Of a stretch of DNA of 64,000 bases, positions 43,470 through 52,360 are shown piece after piece (within the stretch, counting starts at the first letter, position 1; each line of letters begins with the position of its first letter). The DNA comes from CAZSDP01 sp964605665 (GTDB lineage Bacteria > Planctomycetota > UBA8108 > UBA1146), in contig CAZSDP010000003.1 of the NCBI GenBank assembly GCA_964605665.1, positions 219,305-283,304 on the forward strand, in the 5' to 3' direction. The notes under the pieces were generated by a model. It saw only the letters and a list, made by a program, of their open reading frames with translations. It had not been told where the DNA came from and ran no database searches. The translations under genes and the position numbers were made by a program.

Positions 43470-44899
43470 TCCTCAAACTCCTTCTCCTCGAACTGCGTTC
43501 GATCCGCAGCGATGGTCGTCTTCTCGCCCTGGTGGCTCTCGCATTTGCGACCCTCCTCCTCTCAACCTGGATCGGTGCCGAAAGCCAGCAGTTGGCCAAA
43601 GAGGGTCGGGCCGCCGCCATCGAAACTTCCCGCCAGCAATGGGAATCGATCGACCGCCTCTCGGCCCACGCCGTCGGTCACTACGGCAGTTACGTCTACA
43701 AGCCGAGCAACCCTCTCTCCACTCTCGATTCGGGCGTGATGCCCTTCACCGGCAAGGTCGTTCGGGTGGAGGCCCATGTTCAGAATCCCCCGTCCCATTC
43801 CGATGCGGGATCATGGAGCTCGCTGATTCGTTTGGGGGCATTCGATGCGGGGATGATTCTCTCGCTTCTCGTCCCACTACTCCTCGCATTTTCCGCATTC
43901 TCTTCAGTTGCCCGTGATCGAGAAACCGGGCTACTGCGGGTCCTCGTGGCTCAGGGAGTGCCATTGCGCTCGATCCTCTGGGGGAAGTCGCTCGCTTACT
44001 GGTGTTTGTCGTTGTTGCTGGTGGGAGCCCTGATCACCTCCCACATCATTCTTGATCAACTCACTGGTAGGCCGCTCACCACCGATATCAAGATCCGCTT
44101 ACTGCTCTTCGGTGGCTCTCACTCTCTCTACTTGCTGATTGTCGTTCTTCTTTCGGTGTGGATTTCTGCAAGGGTCTCCGATTCTCGTAGCGCACTGATG
44201 ATCTTGACGATCGGCTGGTTGGTCACGTCGGTCGTTCTTCCCCGCATCACCGCAGAGTTCAGTTCCCAACTGTACCCCCTGAAATCCCAGATCACTTTTG
44301 AAGACGAAATGGCTGAGGACCGCTCGAAGGGACTCGACGGTCACAACCCGAGAGACGAACGTCGCAAAGTTGTCCGGGACCGAGTCCTGAGGGAATATGG
44401 CGTGAACAGGGTCAACGATCTTCCTGTCAACCTCGGCGGCATCCTGATGCAGGAAGATGAAAAGTACGGAAACCTCGTCTGGGACGAGCACTTTGGTCGT
44501 CGTCATCAGACGGTTCGCAAACAGATCGGAGTCGTGCAGGTCGCGTCATTCCTCGATCCGTTTCTGGCCTCACGAGCATTGAGTATGGCCTTTGCAGGTA
44601 CAGACCAGTTCCACGATGCGCAATTTCAGCGTCAGGCAGAAGACTATCGCCGAGATCTGATTCGCATCCTCAACGACCTCGACGCTACAGCTGGAACCCG
44701 TCAGAACAATGGTCGATGGACGCGAGAGAGGATCGATTACGCCACCATCTCTGACTTCGAGTTTGAGCCACAAACGATCGGATTTGCCCTGAGCCACCGC
44801 TGGCCAGAGATGGTATCTCTGTTGGCATGGGCCCTCTTCTCTGCGGCACTCATCCATAGGAAAACTGGGAAGATGCCGATCGTGGGGGCCAGCCGATGA
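43466..44899 (+). CDS. ABC transporter permease, DUF3526-type (first of pair)
   Basis: A 477-residue membrane protein. An N-terminal helix (about 15-33) precedes a large loop of about 110 residues containing HYGSYVYKPSNPLSTLDSG and GKVVRVEAHVQN, typical of DUF3526 ABC-2 permeases. Hydrophobic helices near 130-150, 180-200, 215-240 and 250-270 follow, then a second long loop (about 275-440) and a final helix. GTG at 43466 overlaps the ATPase stop. The long extracytoplasmic loops suggest a binding surface. The substrate is unknown; the Fur and MerC neighbours suggest a metal or metal complex. Confidence 0.87.
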   Translation: MILKLLLLELRSIRSDGRLLALVALAFATLLLSTWIGAESQQLAKEGRAAAIETSRQQWESIDRLSAHAVGHYGSYVYKPSNPLSTLDSGVMPFTGKVVRVEAHVQNPPSHSDAGSWSSLIRLGAFDAGMILSLLVPLLLAFSAFSSVARDRETGLLRVLVAQGVPLRSILWGKSLAYWCLSLLLVGALITSHIILDQLTGRPLTTDIKIRLLLFGGSHSLYLLIVVLLSVWISARVSDSRSALMILTIGWLVTSVVLPRITAEFSSQLYPLKSQITFEDEMAEDRSKGLDGHNPRDERRKVVRDRVLREYGVNRVNDLPVNLGGILMQEDEKYGNLVWDEHFGRRHQTVRKQIGVVQVASFLDPFLASRALSMAFAGTDQFHDAQFQRQAEDYRRDLIRILNDLDATAGTRQNNGRWTRERIDYATISDFEFEPQTIGFALSHRWPEMVSLLAWALFSAALIHRKTGKMPIVGASR

Positions 44900-46353
44900 G
44901 CTCCTTGATTTCCTCCATCATCAAATTTGAATCTCGACGGCTCGTACGATCCCCGATGCGGTTGGCATCAATGGGTGTTTTCCTCCTCTGCGGAATCTAC
45001 GCCATCTCTTCCGGCGTGCACCACGTCCAAGAGTGGAAACAAACTCTCGAAGAGCTGGCTTCCAGGGATTCTTCCCAACGAGAGCAGGCGCTGAACTGGT
45101 TCGAGGCTGGCGTTCGCGGACCTGCCAATCGGAACTCCATCGACGTGACTCAGCCTCGCTGGGCAGATCGATACGCCTCAGCCCACGCGGTGATGGAGCC
45201 GGAGCCCCTCGCCGCCCTCGCCATCGGACTCTCCGACATCCGCAGTTCATGGGCTGTGGTTTCGGCGACACGAGGAGCCCAGCCATTTCGAACGAGTGAC
45301 CCTGCAACTCTGGGAAATGCAGAGAAGTTGCTCTCCGGTAATTTTGATCTCGCCTTCGTTCTCGCTTACTTGATGCCCCTCCTACTGCTCGTCCTGATGT
45401 TCGATGTGGGAAGTATGGAACGGGACCTGGGCATTCTGCGGACCGTCCGCACCCAAACCGCCTCACCTAGAGTCTGGTGGTTACTGCGAGTTTCATTACC
45501 GATTTTGGTGGTCGCCACCCTCGTCGGTGTGCTTCTACTTCTCGGGGGAATCTGGACTGGCGCCACAGCATCGAGCTTCTCCCTGTGGGGGATTTTCAGT
45601 CTCGTCTCACTGGGGTATGTCCTGCTCTGGGGAATCCTCTTCGCAGCGGTACTCTCGGCAGGATCGGGGTCCTCGTCCGCCGCGCTGTGGATGGTTGGAT
45701 TGTGGATCGGCTTCTGTGTCCTGGTACCCGCCGCAGTTCGGCAAGTCGTCGGCAGTCAGTTTCCCAACCTCTATGCCAGTGAGCTGACCACCGTGCTTCG
45801 CGCAGAGCGCTATGAAATCCTGCTGGGCAACGTCGCGGATTACCGAACAGAGTTTTACTCAACCCGCCCCCAGATTTCCCCTCCTACCCAAGCGCTCAAT
45901 CGTGCTCTGGCTTCCAGCGTCGATCGCATGATCCGTGAAGCCGCGTTCCTCGCCAAAGTCGAAGAGGTTTCCTCCGAGGTTTTCCAACGGGAAGAGGCAA
46001 GAGAGTCCGCGGTGGCCCGCTTTGGTTGGATCAATCCTGCCTACCTGTTTCAGAGCACTTTGTGTGCGTTGTCTGGAACCGAATCGGCCAACTTCCGTGA
46101 ACATCGCAAAAGTGTCCTCGCCGCCGTGAGAGAACGGATGGAATCGCTGATTGATGCTCAATGGAAAATGAAACCGATCAGTAAGGACGAGTTTGTCTCC
46201 CTGTTTGCCCACGAGAGCTGGAAGAAACGCGGGCAACCTCCCCAGCAACGGGTCTTCCTTCAAGCGCTTCTTCTCGCCATCGCAACTCTTTCGATTGGCG
46301 GCTTTCTCTCCAGTGGAAAACGAGCCCGTGAGCGAAAAACTGGGTTGGTTTAG
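44896..46353 (+). CDS. ABC transporter permease, DUF3526-type (second of pair)
   Basis: A 485-residue paralogue of the preceding permease with the same layout: helix near 20-40, long loop with DVTQPRWADRYASAHAVMEPEPLAALAIG, helices near 155-175, 200-225, 235-260 and 265-285, second loop, last helix near 455-470. ATG at 44896 overlaps the previous stop (ATGA). Two different permeases imply a heterodimeric transporter. It ends 45 nt before the Fur-family gene. Confidence 0.87.
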   Translation: MSSLISSIIKFESRRLVRSPMRLASMGVFLLCGIYAISSGVHHVQEWKQTLEELASRDSSQREQALNWFEAGVRGPANRNSIDVTQPRWADRYASAHAVMEPEPLAALAIGLSDIRSSWAVVSATRGAQPFRTSDPATLGNAEKLLSGNFDLAFVLAYLMPLLLLVLMFDVGSMERDLGILRTVRTQTASPRVWWLLRVSLPILVVATLVGVLLLLGGIWTGATASSFSLWGIFSLVSLGYVLLWGILFAAVLSAGSGSSSAALWMVGLWIGFCVLVPAAVRQVVGSQFPNLYASELTTVLRAERYEILLGNVADYRTEFYSTRPQISPPTQALNRALASSVDRMIREAAFLAKVEEVSSEVFQREEARESAVARFGWINPAYLFQSTLCALSGTESANFREHRKSVLAAVRERMESLIDAQWKMKPISKDEFVSLFAHESWKKRGQPPQQRVFLQALLLAIATLSIGGFLSSGKRARERKTGLV

Positions 46354-46398
46354 TGGAATAGGTCACCGCCTCCGAGAGCTTTGATGGAGTGATGAATT

Positions 46399-46782
46399 TT
46401 GAGCGGAACTAAGAGCAAACACGAAATGGTGATCGACGCGCTCTCCCATTCGGGGGGGCCGATGTCTGCCAATGAACTCTGGGAGCATCTACGCTCGACC
46501 AAGAGCCAAGGTAGCATCGGCATCGCCACCGTGTACCGGTCCCTCCGAAAGGGCGTGGAAGACGGAGATCTCGTCCCGGTTGAGTTGGAATCGGGCTCGG
46601 TGCGCTACGAGTCTGCTCGCTTGAAACATCACCATCATTTTCTTTGTTCAGAATGTAGCCGAGCCTTTGATGTTGAGGGTTGCGTGAACAATCTGGAGAA
46701 GCTACTCCCCTCAGGATTTGAGATGACCAGGCACGAGATCCTCCTATACGGCAGATGCGCCGATTGCAGATTGGCTGGTTGA
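46399..46782 (+). CDS. Fur/Zur-family transcriptional repressor
   Basis: A 127-residue Fur-family protein. The winged-helix part has MSANELWEHLR and IGIATVYRSLRKGVEDG, the recognition-helix signature. The metal part has KHHHHFLCSECSRAF with four histidines (77-80) and C83/C86, and a final C120-x2-C123 pair, which together form the structural zinc site. The first metal site is rich in His. The family represses genes when loaded with Zn or Fe. The start is TTG at 46399 behind GGAG. It is cotranscribed with the ABC genes and overlaps merC. Zinc (Zur) is my preference because of the MerC neighbour. Confidence 0.9.
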   Translation: MSGTKSKHEMVIDALSHSGGPMSANELWEHLRSTKSQGSIGIATVYRSLRKGVEDGDLVPVELESGSVRYESARLKHHHHFLCSECSRAFDVEGCVNNLEKLLPSGFEMTRHEILLYGRCADCRLAG

Positions 46783-47336
46783 TGAAGGCTCCATCGAATG
46801 ACACTGCTGAAGATTCTCCCGGCAACACCGAGCGTCTCGACAAGATCGGGGGGTTCGTCTCGACGGCCTGCGCGATCCACTGCCTGATCTCGCCGTTGTT
46901 GTTTTTGTCTTTACCCGCTTTCGCGAAGATCTGGGCTCACCCCGCCACCCATGCCATCATGGCTGTGGGCGTGGTCCCGATGGCGTTGACGGTGGTGATC
47001 TACGGTTACCGCAAACACCTTCAGAAGTGGGTGTCGGCTGCTGCACTTTGCGGCATCGCACTGATTCTGGTTGGAAGCGCTCTACCGTACGTCCCCTCGA
47101 GCCCGGAGAGTGTTTCGGAAGACCCGCTCGCTGTCGCGGCAAAGGCGGAAGAATCGTGTGATTGCTGCCCCTCCATCATCACCGAGAAGGATGGAGAAAC
47201 CAAACTACTTTGGCCTCCGGCGGGCATCGCCACCGTTGCCGGCAGCGGATTTCTCATCCTCGCCCATTGGGGAAATCGGCGCTGCAGCAGACGCTGCTGT
47301 GAAAATGCGACGGGAACTTGTCAAAAGAGAGCGTGA
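46782..47336 (+). CDS. MerC-domain membrane protein
   Basis: A 184-residue protein. FVSTACAIHCLISPLLF (C30, H33, C34) opens the MerC domain, followed by helices near 55-75 and 85-102. A periplasmic or cytoplasmic segment has the cysteine cluster CDCC (126-129). A fourth helix (about 147-163) leads to a cysteine/arginine-rich tail, CSRRCCENATGTC. MerC proteins move Hg(II), and non-mer homologues are linked to zinc or other metals. ATG at 46782 overlaps the fur stop by one base (TGATG); an ATG at 46755 is an alternative. The extra cysteines beyond the usual CxxxC pair stand out. Confidence 0.88.
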   Translation: MKAPSNDTAEDSPGNTERLDKIGGFVSTACAIHCLISPLLFLSLPAFAKIWAHPATHAIMAVGVVPMALTVVIYGYRKHLQKWVSAAALCGIALILVGSALPYVPSSPESVSEDPLAVAAKAEESCDCCPSIITEKDGETKLLWPPAGIATVAGSGFLILAHWGNRRCSRRCCENATGTCQKRA

Positions 47337-47482
47337 TCTCTTCGACGACGGCGGTCGAGAACTTCATCAGCCGGGGCTCAAGCTCGCTCCCCCATCAGCC
47401 GATGCCATCGATAGATTCCGCAGAGGGGCTGCGGACTCTGGAGAAAAGCCCGTGGACGCTCGATCCCTCGAAGGAGACCGAA

Positions 47483-49390
47483 ATGTGTGGGATAGCGGGT
47501 TTCGCCGGAGTGAATGGAGCCGCCCACGCTCCCGCCCTCTCTCGTATCGTCTCCGCACTCCACCACCGGGGACCGGATGATCGGGGAGAGCTGATCGCCG
47601 CGGAGGCGGGAATCGGAATGGCTCGGTTGTCGATCGTCGGGATCGACAATGGACGCCAGCCGATCGAGTCGATCGACGGGCGCTACGCCATCGTCGGCAA
47701 TGGTGAAATTTACGATGCTCCCTCTCACCGCGATGCGCTGGAGAAGCAGGGGCGCCGTTTTCGCACCGACTCCGACATCGAAGCCCTTCTCCACCTCTAC
47801 GAACTCTACGGCACCGATTGTTTTTCACGAGTCAATGGCATGTTCGCGGTGGCGATTCTCGATCGAAAGACCTCCCAAGTTCTCATCGCCCGCGATCGCC
47901 TCGGAATCAAGCCCCTCTTTACGGCGGAAGTCGGTGGAGCTCACTTCTTCGCGTCGGAACTTCCGGCGCTCCTCGAGGGGCTCCCGCCAAACGCCGACCT
48001 CTCGATCGATCCGATTGCATTCGGAGACTATCTCGCCCACGGTTACATCCCGTCGCCCCGGACGATCTACCGAGGAGTGCGCAGGCTCCCACCAGGTCAC
48101 TTCCTCTGGCTGAACAAAGGATCACAAGAGCCTGAAGAGTGGTGGCGATGGCCGGAGGTGACTCCCCAAGATCGCCCTCTCGAGGATTGGGCGGAAGAGG
48201 TCGCGGAACTGATCGGAGACTCGGTTCGTCTCCGGACTTTGGGAGACGTCCCCGCAGGGGCGTTCCTCTCCGGCGGACTCGACTCCAGCGCACTCCTAGC
48301 GGCACTCTCTCATCGCCAGACTGAAGCGGTGCAAGCATTCACCTTGGGATTCGCTGAGTCTGCCTACGATGAGCGAGACCCCGCCGCTGAAACCGCGGAA
48401 TTCCTCGGTGCGATCCATCACACCGACCTCTTGGGGACCGTCGCTGCTGACGAGCTAGACTCTCTCTTTCGTCACATCGGGGAGCCGTTCGGAGATGTCT
48501 CTCTGCTTCCGACCGACCGCGTCGCTCGACTCGCCAGCGGAAAAGTGAAGTTCGTTCTCTCTGGTGACGGTGGCGATGAACTCTTCGGAGGTTATCAGTG
48601 GTTGACCGCGGAAGCGCAGCGGCGCGCCCTTCCTTCTTCACTGCTGACCGTAACCAGAACGATGCGCTCGATTCTTCAACCGGGTCAGGAAGCGATCGGC
48701 AACCACCCGATCAGCAAAGCACGTCGCTTCCTCGGAGATCTTGCTAGTGATAGTGCGACCAGCTTTCTCCGTCGACGTCGCCTCGCGGGAACACAACTCC
48801 TCCGCTCCTTGATCGATCGAGACTTTCGTGAGGAGGTTCCCGAAAGATCGACGCTAACCGAGCATGCGCTCCGCTGGAGTGGCGGAGAAGGTGACTTGTG
48901 GCTCGATCTCGATCGCCGCTTCTATCTCAACGGCGACATTTTGGAAAAGGTCGACCGAGCGACGATGCGCCACTCACTCGAAGCTCGGGTCCCTCTCCTC
49001 GACCACCGGTTGGTCGAGTTGAGTTGCCAGATCCCCTTCGCGATGCACCTCGGTCGAGAGCGTCGGGGAAAACAAGTACTTCGGCGGGCGATCGAGCAGA
49101 TCTTACCCCCCAACCTCTTCCGTCGCCCCAAGCGCGGATTCGGAGTGCCGGTCGACGGTTGGTTACGCAATGAACTTCTGGCCCCACTTCGAGAACGGCT
49201 TCTCGACCGCGAGTTCCTCGACAATCAGCTGCTCGACGGTAAAGCACTCGAACAGACGATCGAGCGACACGCCTGCGGTCGAGCTGATCATGGACATCTC
49301 CTCTGGGCGCTTTGGTCCCTGGCAACCTCGATCACGAGTCCAAAACCGACTCCCACCCCGATTCGCGAACAGACCTCCGCCTCAGTTTGA
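47483..49390 (+). CDS. asnB: asparagine synthetase B (glutamine-hydrolysing)
   Basis: A 635-residue protein. The class II glutaminase begins MCGIAGFAG (catalytic Cys2) with HHRGPDDRG and GNGEIYD. The synthetase half has the PP-loop FLSGGLDSSALLA, SGDGGDELFGGY and LEARVPLLDHRLVE. It makes asparagine from aspartate, or amidates another carboxyl substrate as in sugar-linked AsnB paralogues. ATG at 47483 was chosen because it puts Cys at position 2 and has GGAG 7 nt upstream; longer in-frame starts are biologically impossible for this class. It follows merC by 146 nt but need not belong to its operon. Confidence 0.95.
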   Translation: MCGIAGFAGVNGAAHAPALSRIVSALHHRGPDDRGELIAAEAGIGMARLSIVGIDNGRQPIESIDGRYAIVGNGEIYDAPSHRDALEKQGRRFRTDSDIEALLHLYELYGTDCFSRVNGMFAVAILDRKTSQVLIARDRLGIKPLFTAEVGGAHFFASELPALLEGLPPNADLSIDPIAFGDYLAHGYIPSPRTIYRGVRRLPPGHFLWLNKGSQEPEEWWRWPEVTPQDRPLEDWAEEVAELIGDSVRLRTLGDVPAGAFLSGGLDSSALLAALSHRQTEAVQAFTLGFAESAYDERDPAAETAEFLGAIHHTDLLGTVAADELDSLFRHIGEPFGDVSLLPTDRVARLASGKVKFVLSGDGGDELFGGYQWLTAEAQRRALPSSLLTVTRTMRSILQPGQEAIGNHPISKARRFLGDLASDSATSFLRRRRLAGTQLLRSLIDRDFREEVPERSTLTEHALRWSGGEGDLWLDLDRRFYLNGDILEKVDRATMRHSLEARVPLLDHRLVELSCQIPFAMHLGRERRGKQVLRRAIEQILPPNLFRRPKRGFGVPVDGWLRNELLAPLRERLLDREFLDNQLLDGKALEQTIERHACGRADHGHLLWALWSLATSITSPKPTPTPIREQTSASV

Positions 49391-49537
49391 ATCCCTCCCG
49401 ATTCTGAGCGGCGATCATTCTCGACTTCCCCTCCGATCGGCTCGAATCTCCTCGGGAAGGCAGGTTAGAATCTGCACTCCCAGAGGAGCGGCCCCCGATG
49501 GGCCCCCCCTACGACCCGGACGAGAGGAAACCGATCG

Positions 49538-50770
49538 ATGCCATCCGGTGCGCATCTCCCCCTGCAGTTTGAGCTTCCACTCGACGACACCCCTCACACC
49601 GCGGCACCCACCTGCCAAAGTGCTCAGTCGGCGCACGACTTGCTCGAAGCGGTCGTCGCAGGAGAGCACCGTCTCGTCCCGGCGGAGACGTTGGCATTGA
49701 TCGAGCATGCAACAGAGGAAGATCTCCTCGGTGCAGCGGACCGGGTCCGCAAAGAACGGCATCCCGATGGAGTTGTCACCTACGTCATCGACCGGAATAT
49801 CAATTACTCCAACATCTGTACTTCCGTCTGCGCATTTTGTGCGTTCTATCGCAAACCGGGCGACAAGGAAGGATATGTTCTCGAACTCGACGAGATCCTC
49901 GAAAAGGTCGCGGAGACGATCGAGTTTGGAGGCAGCGGTTGCCTGATGCAGGGTGGCCTCCACCCCGACCTACCCCTCTCCTGGTACACCGACATGCTCA
50001 CGGCGATCGGAGAACGATTTCCTGACTTCTATCTCCACTGCTTCAGCCCTACCGAGATCCACGGGCTGACCCAAGTCACGGGCCAATCGACCGTCGAGGT
50101 GTTGTCCGCGCTGCGTGAGGCAGGGCTGCGCTCGATTCCAGGAGGTGGCGGGGAGATTTTGGTGGACGCCATCCGAAAGCGTCGTCGCAGTTCCTGCTCC
50201 GCGGGAGAGTGGTTGGAAATCTCCGCGCTCGCGCACAAACTCCAAATCCCCACCACCGCCACGATGATGATCGGTCTCGGGGAAGATCGTTGGATGCGCG
50301 CGGAACACCTCGATCGGGTGCGTCGAGTTCAAGATTTGACGAACGGGTTCATCTCATTCATCCCCTGGACCTTCCAACCGGACAACACTCCCCTCGGTCG
50401 CGCCATTCAAGATCGAGTCTCAGTGGAGGAATATCTCCGTTGGCACGCGGTCTCACGCCTTGTCCTCGACAACATCCCGAACCAGCAAGTCTCCTGGCTG
50501 ACCGTCGGGCTGGAAGCGGGGAAAATCGGACTGCAATCGGGCGCGAATGACATCGGATCGATCATGATCGAAGAAAATGTGATCTCAGTGGCGGGAGCGA
50601 ATCATCAAGCCACCGAGGAGATGCTGCGAGGCGCCATCATCGAGGCAGGGTTTCAACCAGGGCTAAGAAACGGCGGTTACCATCGCCTTCCCGACCGTCC
50701 GATCCCAGGTGCCGCCCGCAACGCAGGGCTCTTCCAAAAGGCCCCCCTCACCGAATCCACGGGCGAATGA
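49538..50770 (+). CDS. mqnC: cyclic dehypoxanthinyl futalosine synthase MqnC
   Basis: A 410-residue radical SAM enzyme. RNINYSNICTSVCAFCAFYR holds the C94-x3-C98-x2-C101 cluster site and matches MqnC closely. GLHPDLPLSWY, HCFSPTEI, GGGGEILVD and TFQPDNTPL are further family blocks. It cyclises dehypoxanthine futalosine in the futalosine route to menaquinone. About 35 residues before the usual family start are poorly conserved-looking. ATG at 49538 follows GAGAGG. Its stop overlaps the Memo-like gene (ATGA). No other mqn gene is in the window. Confidence 0.93.
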   Translation: MPSGAHLPLQFELPLDDTPHTAAPTCQSAQSAHDLLEAVVAGEHRLVPAETLALIEHATEEDLLGAADRVRKERHPDGVVTYVIDRNINYSNICTSVCAFCAFYRKPGDKEGYVLELDEILEKVAETIEFGGSGCLMQGGLHPDLPLSWYTDMLTAIGERFPDFYLHCFSPTEIHGLTQVTGQSTVEVLSALREAGLRSIPGGGGEILVDAIRKRRRSSCSAGEWLEISALAHKLQIPTTATMMIGLGEDRWMRAEHLDRVRRVQDLTNGFISFIPWTFQPDNTPLGRAIQDRVSVEEYLRWHAVSRLVLDNIPNQQVSWLTVGLEAGKIGLQSGANDIGSIMIEENVISVAGANHQATEEMLRGAIIEAGFQPGLRNGGYHRLPDRPIPGAARNAGLFQKAPLTESTGE

Positions 50771-51609
50771 GCGATTCTGCCAACATTCGGTCGACCGAAG
50801 TTTTCGCCGAAACCACGCGTGGCCATGTCTCCGGCTGGCGGATTCCAGATTCGATTTCGGACAATCCGGGAACCGCGATCGTTCCGCTCCATCCCGATCC
50901 CGACATGCTCCGGGCAACGAGCCGAGTCCTTCACACTTTGATGGTGCGAAGCTGTCCCGAGGCACTGATCGTCGTCGGGATGCACGGAGACTCGCGTCCT
51001 GACCCGGTGGTCATCTCCACCGGAGCGATTCAAACTCCGCTCGGAGTGGTTGAAATCGATGGCGCCCGATCGGAGCAGGTTGTGAAGCGACTCAGTGGGG
51101 ATCTCGAGATCGTACCAGGTGAAGCGTTCAACGAATTCGCCACCGATACCGGCCTCGAGACAATCCCATTACTCATACAGGTACTTGCCCCGGGGTGCTC
51201 CGTGATCCCACTCCTTCTCTCTAGTAATGCCCCATACGGCACCGCGCGGTCGATCGGTACTCGCCTCGCAGAGGTGTTTCGGGAAAGCTCTGTCGTTCTC
51301 ACTGCTGCCCTCGAATTGGGAAGTGAACCGGTGACTCACGCCGGCGAACAACTGAGTCAAGAACGACTGAGGAATCGAGACATTGAGCTGATCGAGAAGA
51401 TTGTCGAGCTCGATTTGGATGGCACCGAGAAGTTGGCGCGCGGCACAGAAACGGGTCTCCCCGGTTGTAAAACCCCGGAAGTTCTGATCACCGCCGTCGC
51501 CCATGCACACTCGTGTGGAGCAGGTCGCGGGCATCTGATCGAATACTGCCGAAGTGACGAGGATCAGAGAAAAAACCACCTTTCTGGCCGCGCGGGCATC
51601 GTATTTTGA
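50767..51609 (+). CDS. divergent Memo-family protein (AmmeMemoRadiSam system protein B-like)
   Basis: A 280-residue protein. IVPLHPDPDM (H42) and LIVVGMHGDSRPD (H73), then TPLGVVEIDG and a late CGAGRGHLIEYCRSDED, follow the Memo fold order. The metal-site strings of typical members are altered: HAGY is HPDP, GPSH is GMHG, and the EHSLE motif is missing (GEAFNEFATDTGLETIPLL). It is therefore a diverged member and may have lost or changed metal binding. ATG at 50767 overlaps the mqnC stop, suggesting a role near menaquinone or radical SAM chemistry. The stop codon lies inside the first unit of a 16-bp tandem repeat. Confidence 0.68.
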   Translation: MSDSANIRSTEVFAETTRGHVSGWRIPDSISDNPGTAIVPLHPDPDMLRATSRVLHTLMVRSCPEALIVVGMHGDSRPDPVVISTGAIQTPLGVVEIDGARSEQVVKRLSGDLEIVPGEAFNEFATDTGLETIPLLIQVLAPGCSVIPLLLSSNAPYGTARSIGTRLAEVFRESSVVLTAALELGSEPVTHAGEQLSQERLRNRDIELIEKIVELDLDGTEKLARGTETGLPGCKTPEVLITAVAHAHSCGAGRGHLIEYCRSDEDQRKNHLSGRAGIVF

Positions 51610-51667
51610 GGGCCATGTTTTTTGAGAGCCATGTATTTTGAGAGCCATGTGTTTTGAGGCTGTGGGT
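51604..51667 (+). repeat. 16-bp tandem repeat, 4 copies, covering the stop of the Memo-like gene
   Basis: Units TTTTGAGRGCCATGTN at 51604-51619, 51620-51635 and 51636-51651 are nearly identical; a fourth (51652-51667) is degenerate. Each unit contains TGA, and the first one supplies the stop codon of the upstream gene at 51607-51609. Confidence 0.85.
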
Positions 51668-51761
51668 TTTAGTACGATCGTGCTTCGAAGTTCCTCCTGC
51701 TGAGTTCCTTCGCGAGGACTTACCACAATTCTGACTTTGAGCGAGACAAGAGGACTCCCCC

Positions 51762-52313
51762 ATGTCGATTACCACCGGCGGCGGCGACCAAGGTGATTCG
51801 GGACTTCTCGGTGGAGACCGAGTCCCCAAAGACGACCTGAGGCTGGAAGCCTATGGTACCCTCGATGAACTAAACGCAGTTCTCGGCGTCACTTTAGCCG
51901 ATGACTTGCCTCAACGAGTCGAGCAAGAAATCCAGCAGATCTCCCACTGGCTTTTCGAACTGGGAACCGATTTGGCAACCCCCGGTGCGGGCCTCGAGAG
52001 GGGACCGGCCGAGCGATTGAGCACCTCCCAGGTCGATACTCTCACCGACTGGATTCACGCCCATGAATCCGAGCTCCCGAAGCTCACCGCTTTCATTCTC
52101 CCCGGGGGAACCACCGCCGCAGCCAACCTTCATCTGGCTCGCACCGTTTGCCGTCGGGCCGAACGGAGAGTGGTCTCTCATTTTCGAAGATGCGGTGAAG
52201 GACGCGTGGGAATGGTGTTCCTCAATCGCTTGAGCGATCTGCTCTTCCTTCACGCTCGACTCACCAATCACGCCCAAGGCCAAGGGGACGTGGAGTGGAA
52301 GAGCCAAGGATAG
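51762..52313 (+). CDS. cob(I)alamin adenosyltransferase, PduO type
   Basis: A 183-residue ATP:cob(I)alamin adenosyltransferase. ITTGGGDQGDSGLLGGDRVPKDDLR at the start is the ATP-binding P-loop-like tract, EAYGTLDELNAVLG follows, and TVCRRAERRVV and FLNRLSDLLFLHAR are the C-terminal helices with the cobalamin-contacting residues. It makes the adenosylcobalamin used by NrdJ (38066-41683). ATG at 51762 follows GAGG. It appears monocistronic, between a repeat array and a convergent gene. Confidence 0.95.
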   Translation: MSITTGGGDQGDSGLLGGDRVPKDDLRLEAYGTLDELNAVLGVTLADDLPQRVEQEIQQISHWLFELGTDLATPGAGLERGPAERLSTSQVDTLTDWIHAHESELPKLTAFILPGGTTAAANLHLARTVCRRAERRVVSHFRRCGEGRVGMVFLNRLSDLLFLHARLTNHAQGQGDVEWKSQG

Positions 52314-52360
52314 GAAGTACGAAATCTGAAGTCACGGTTCGGTGAGCGGGACCGATCTCA

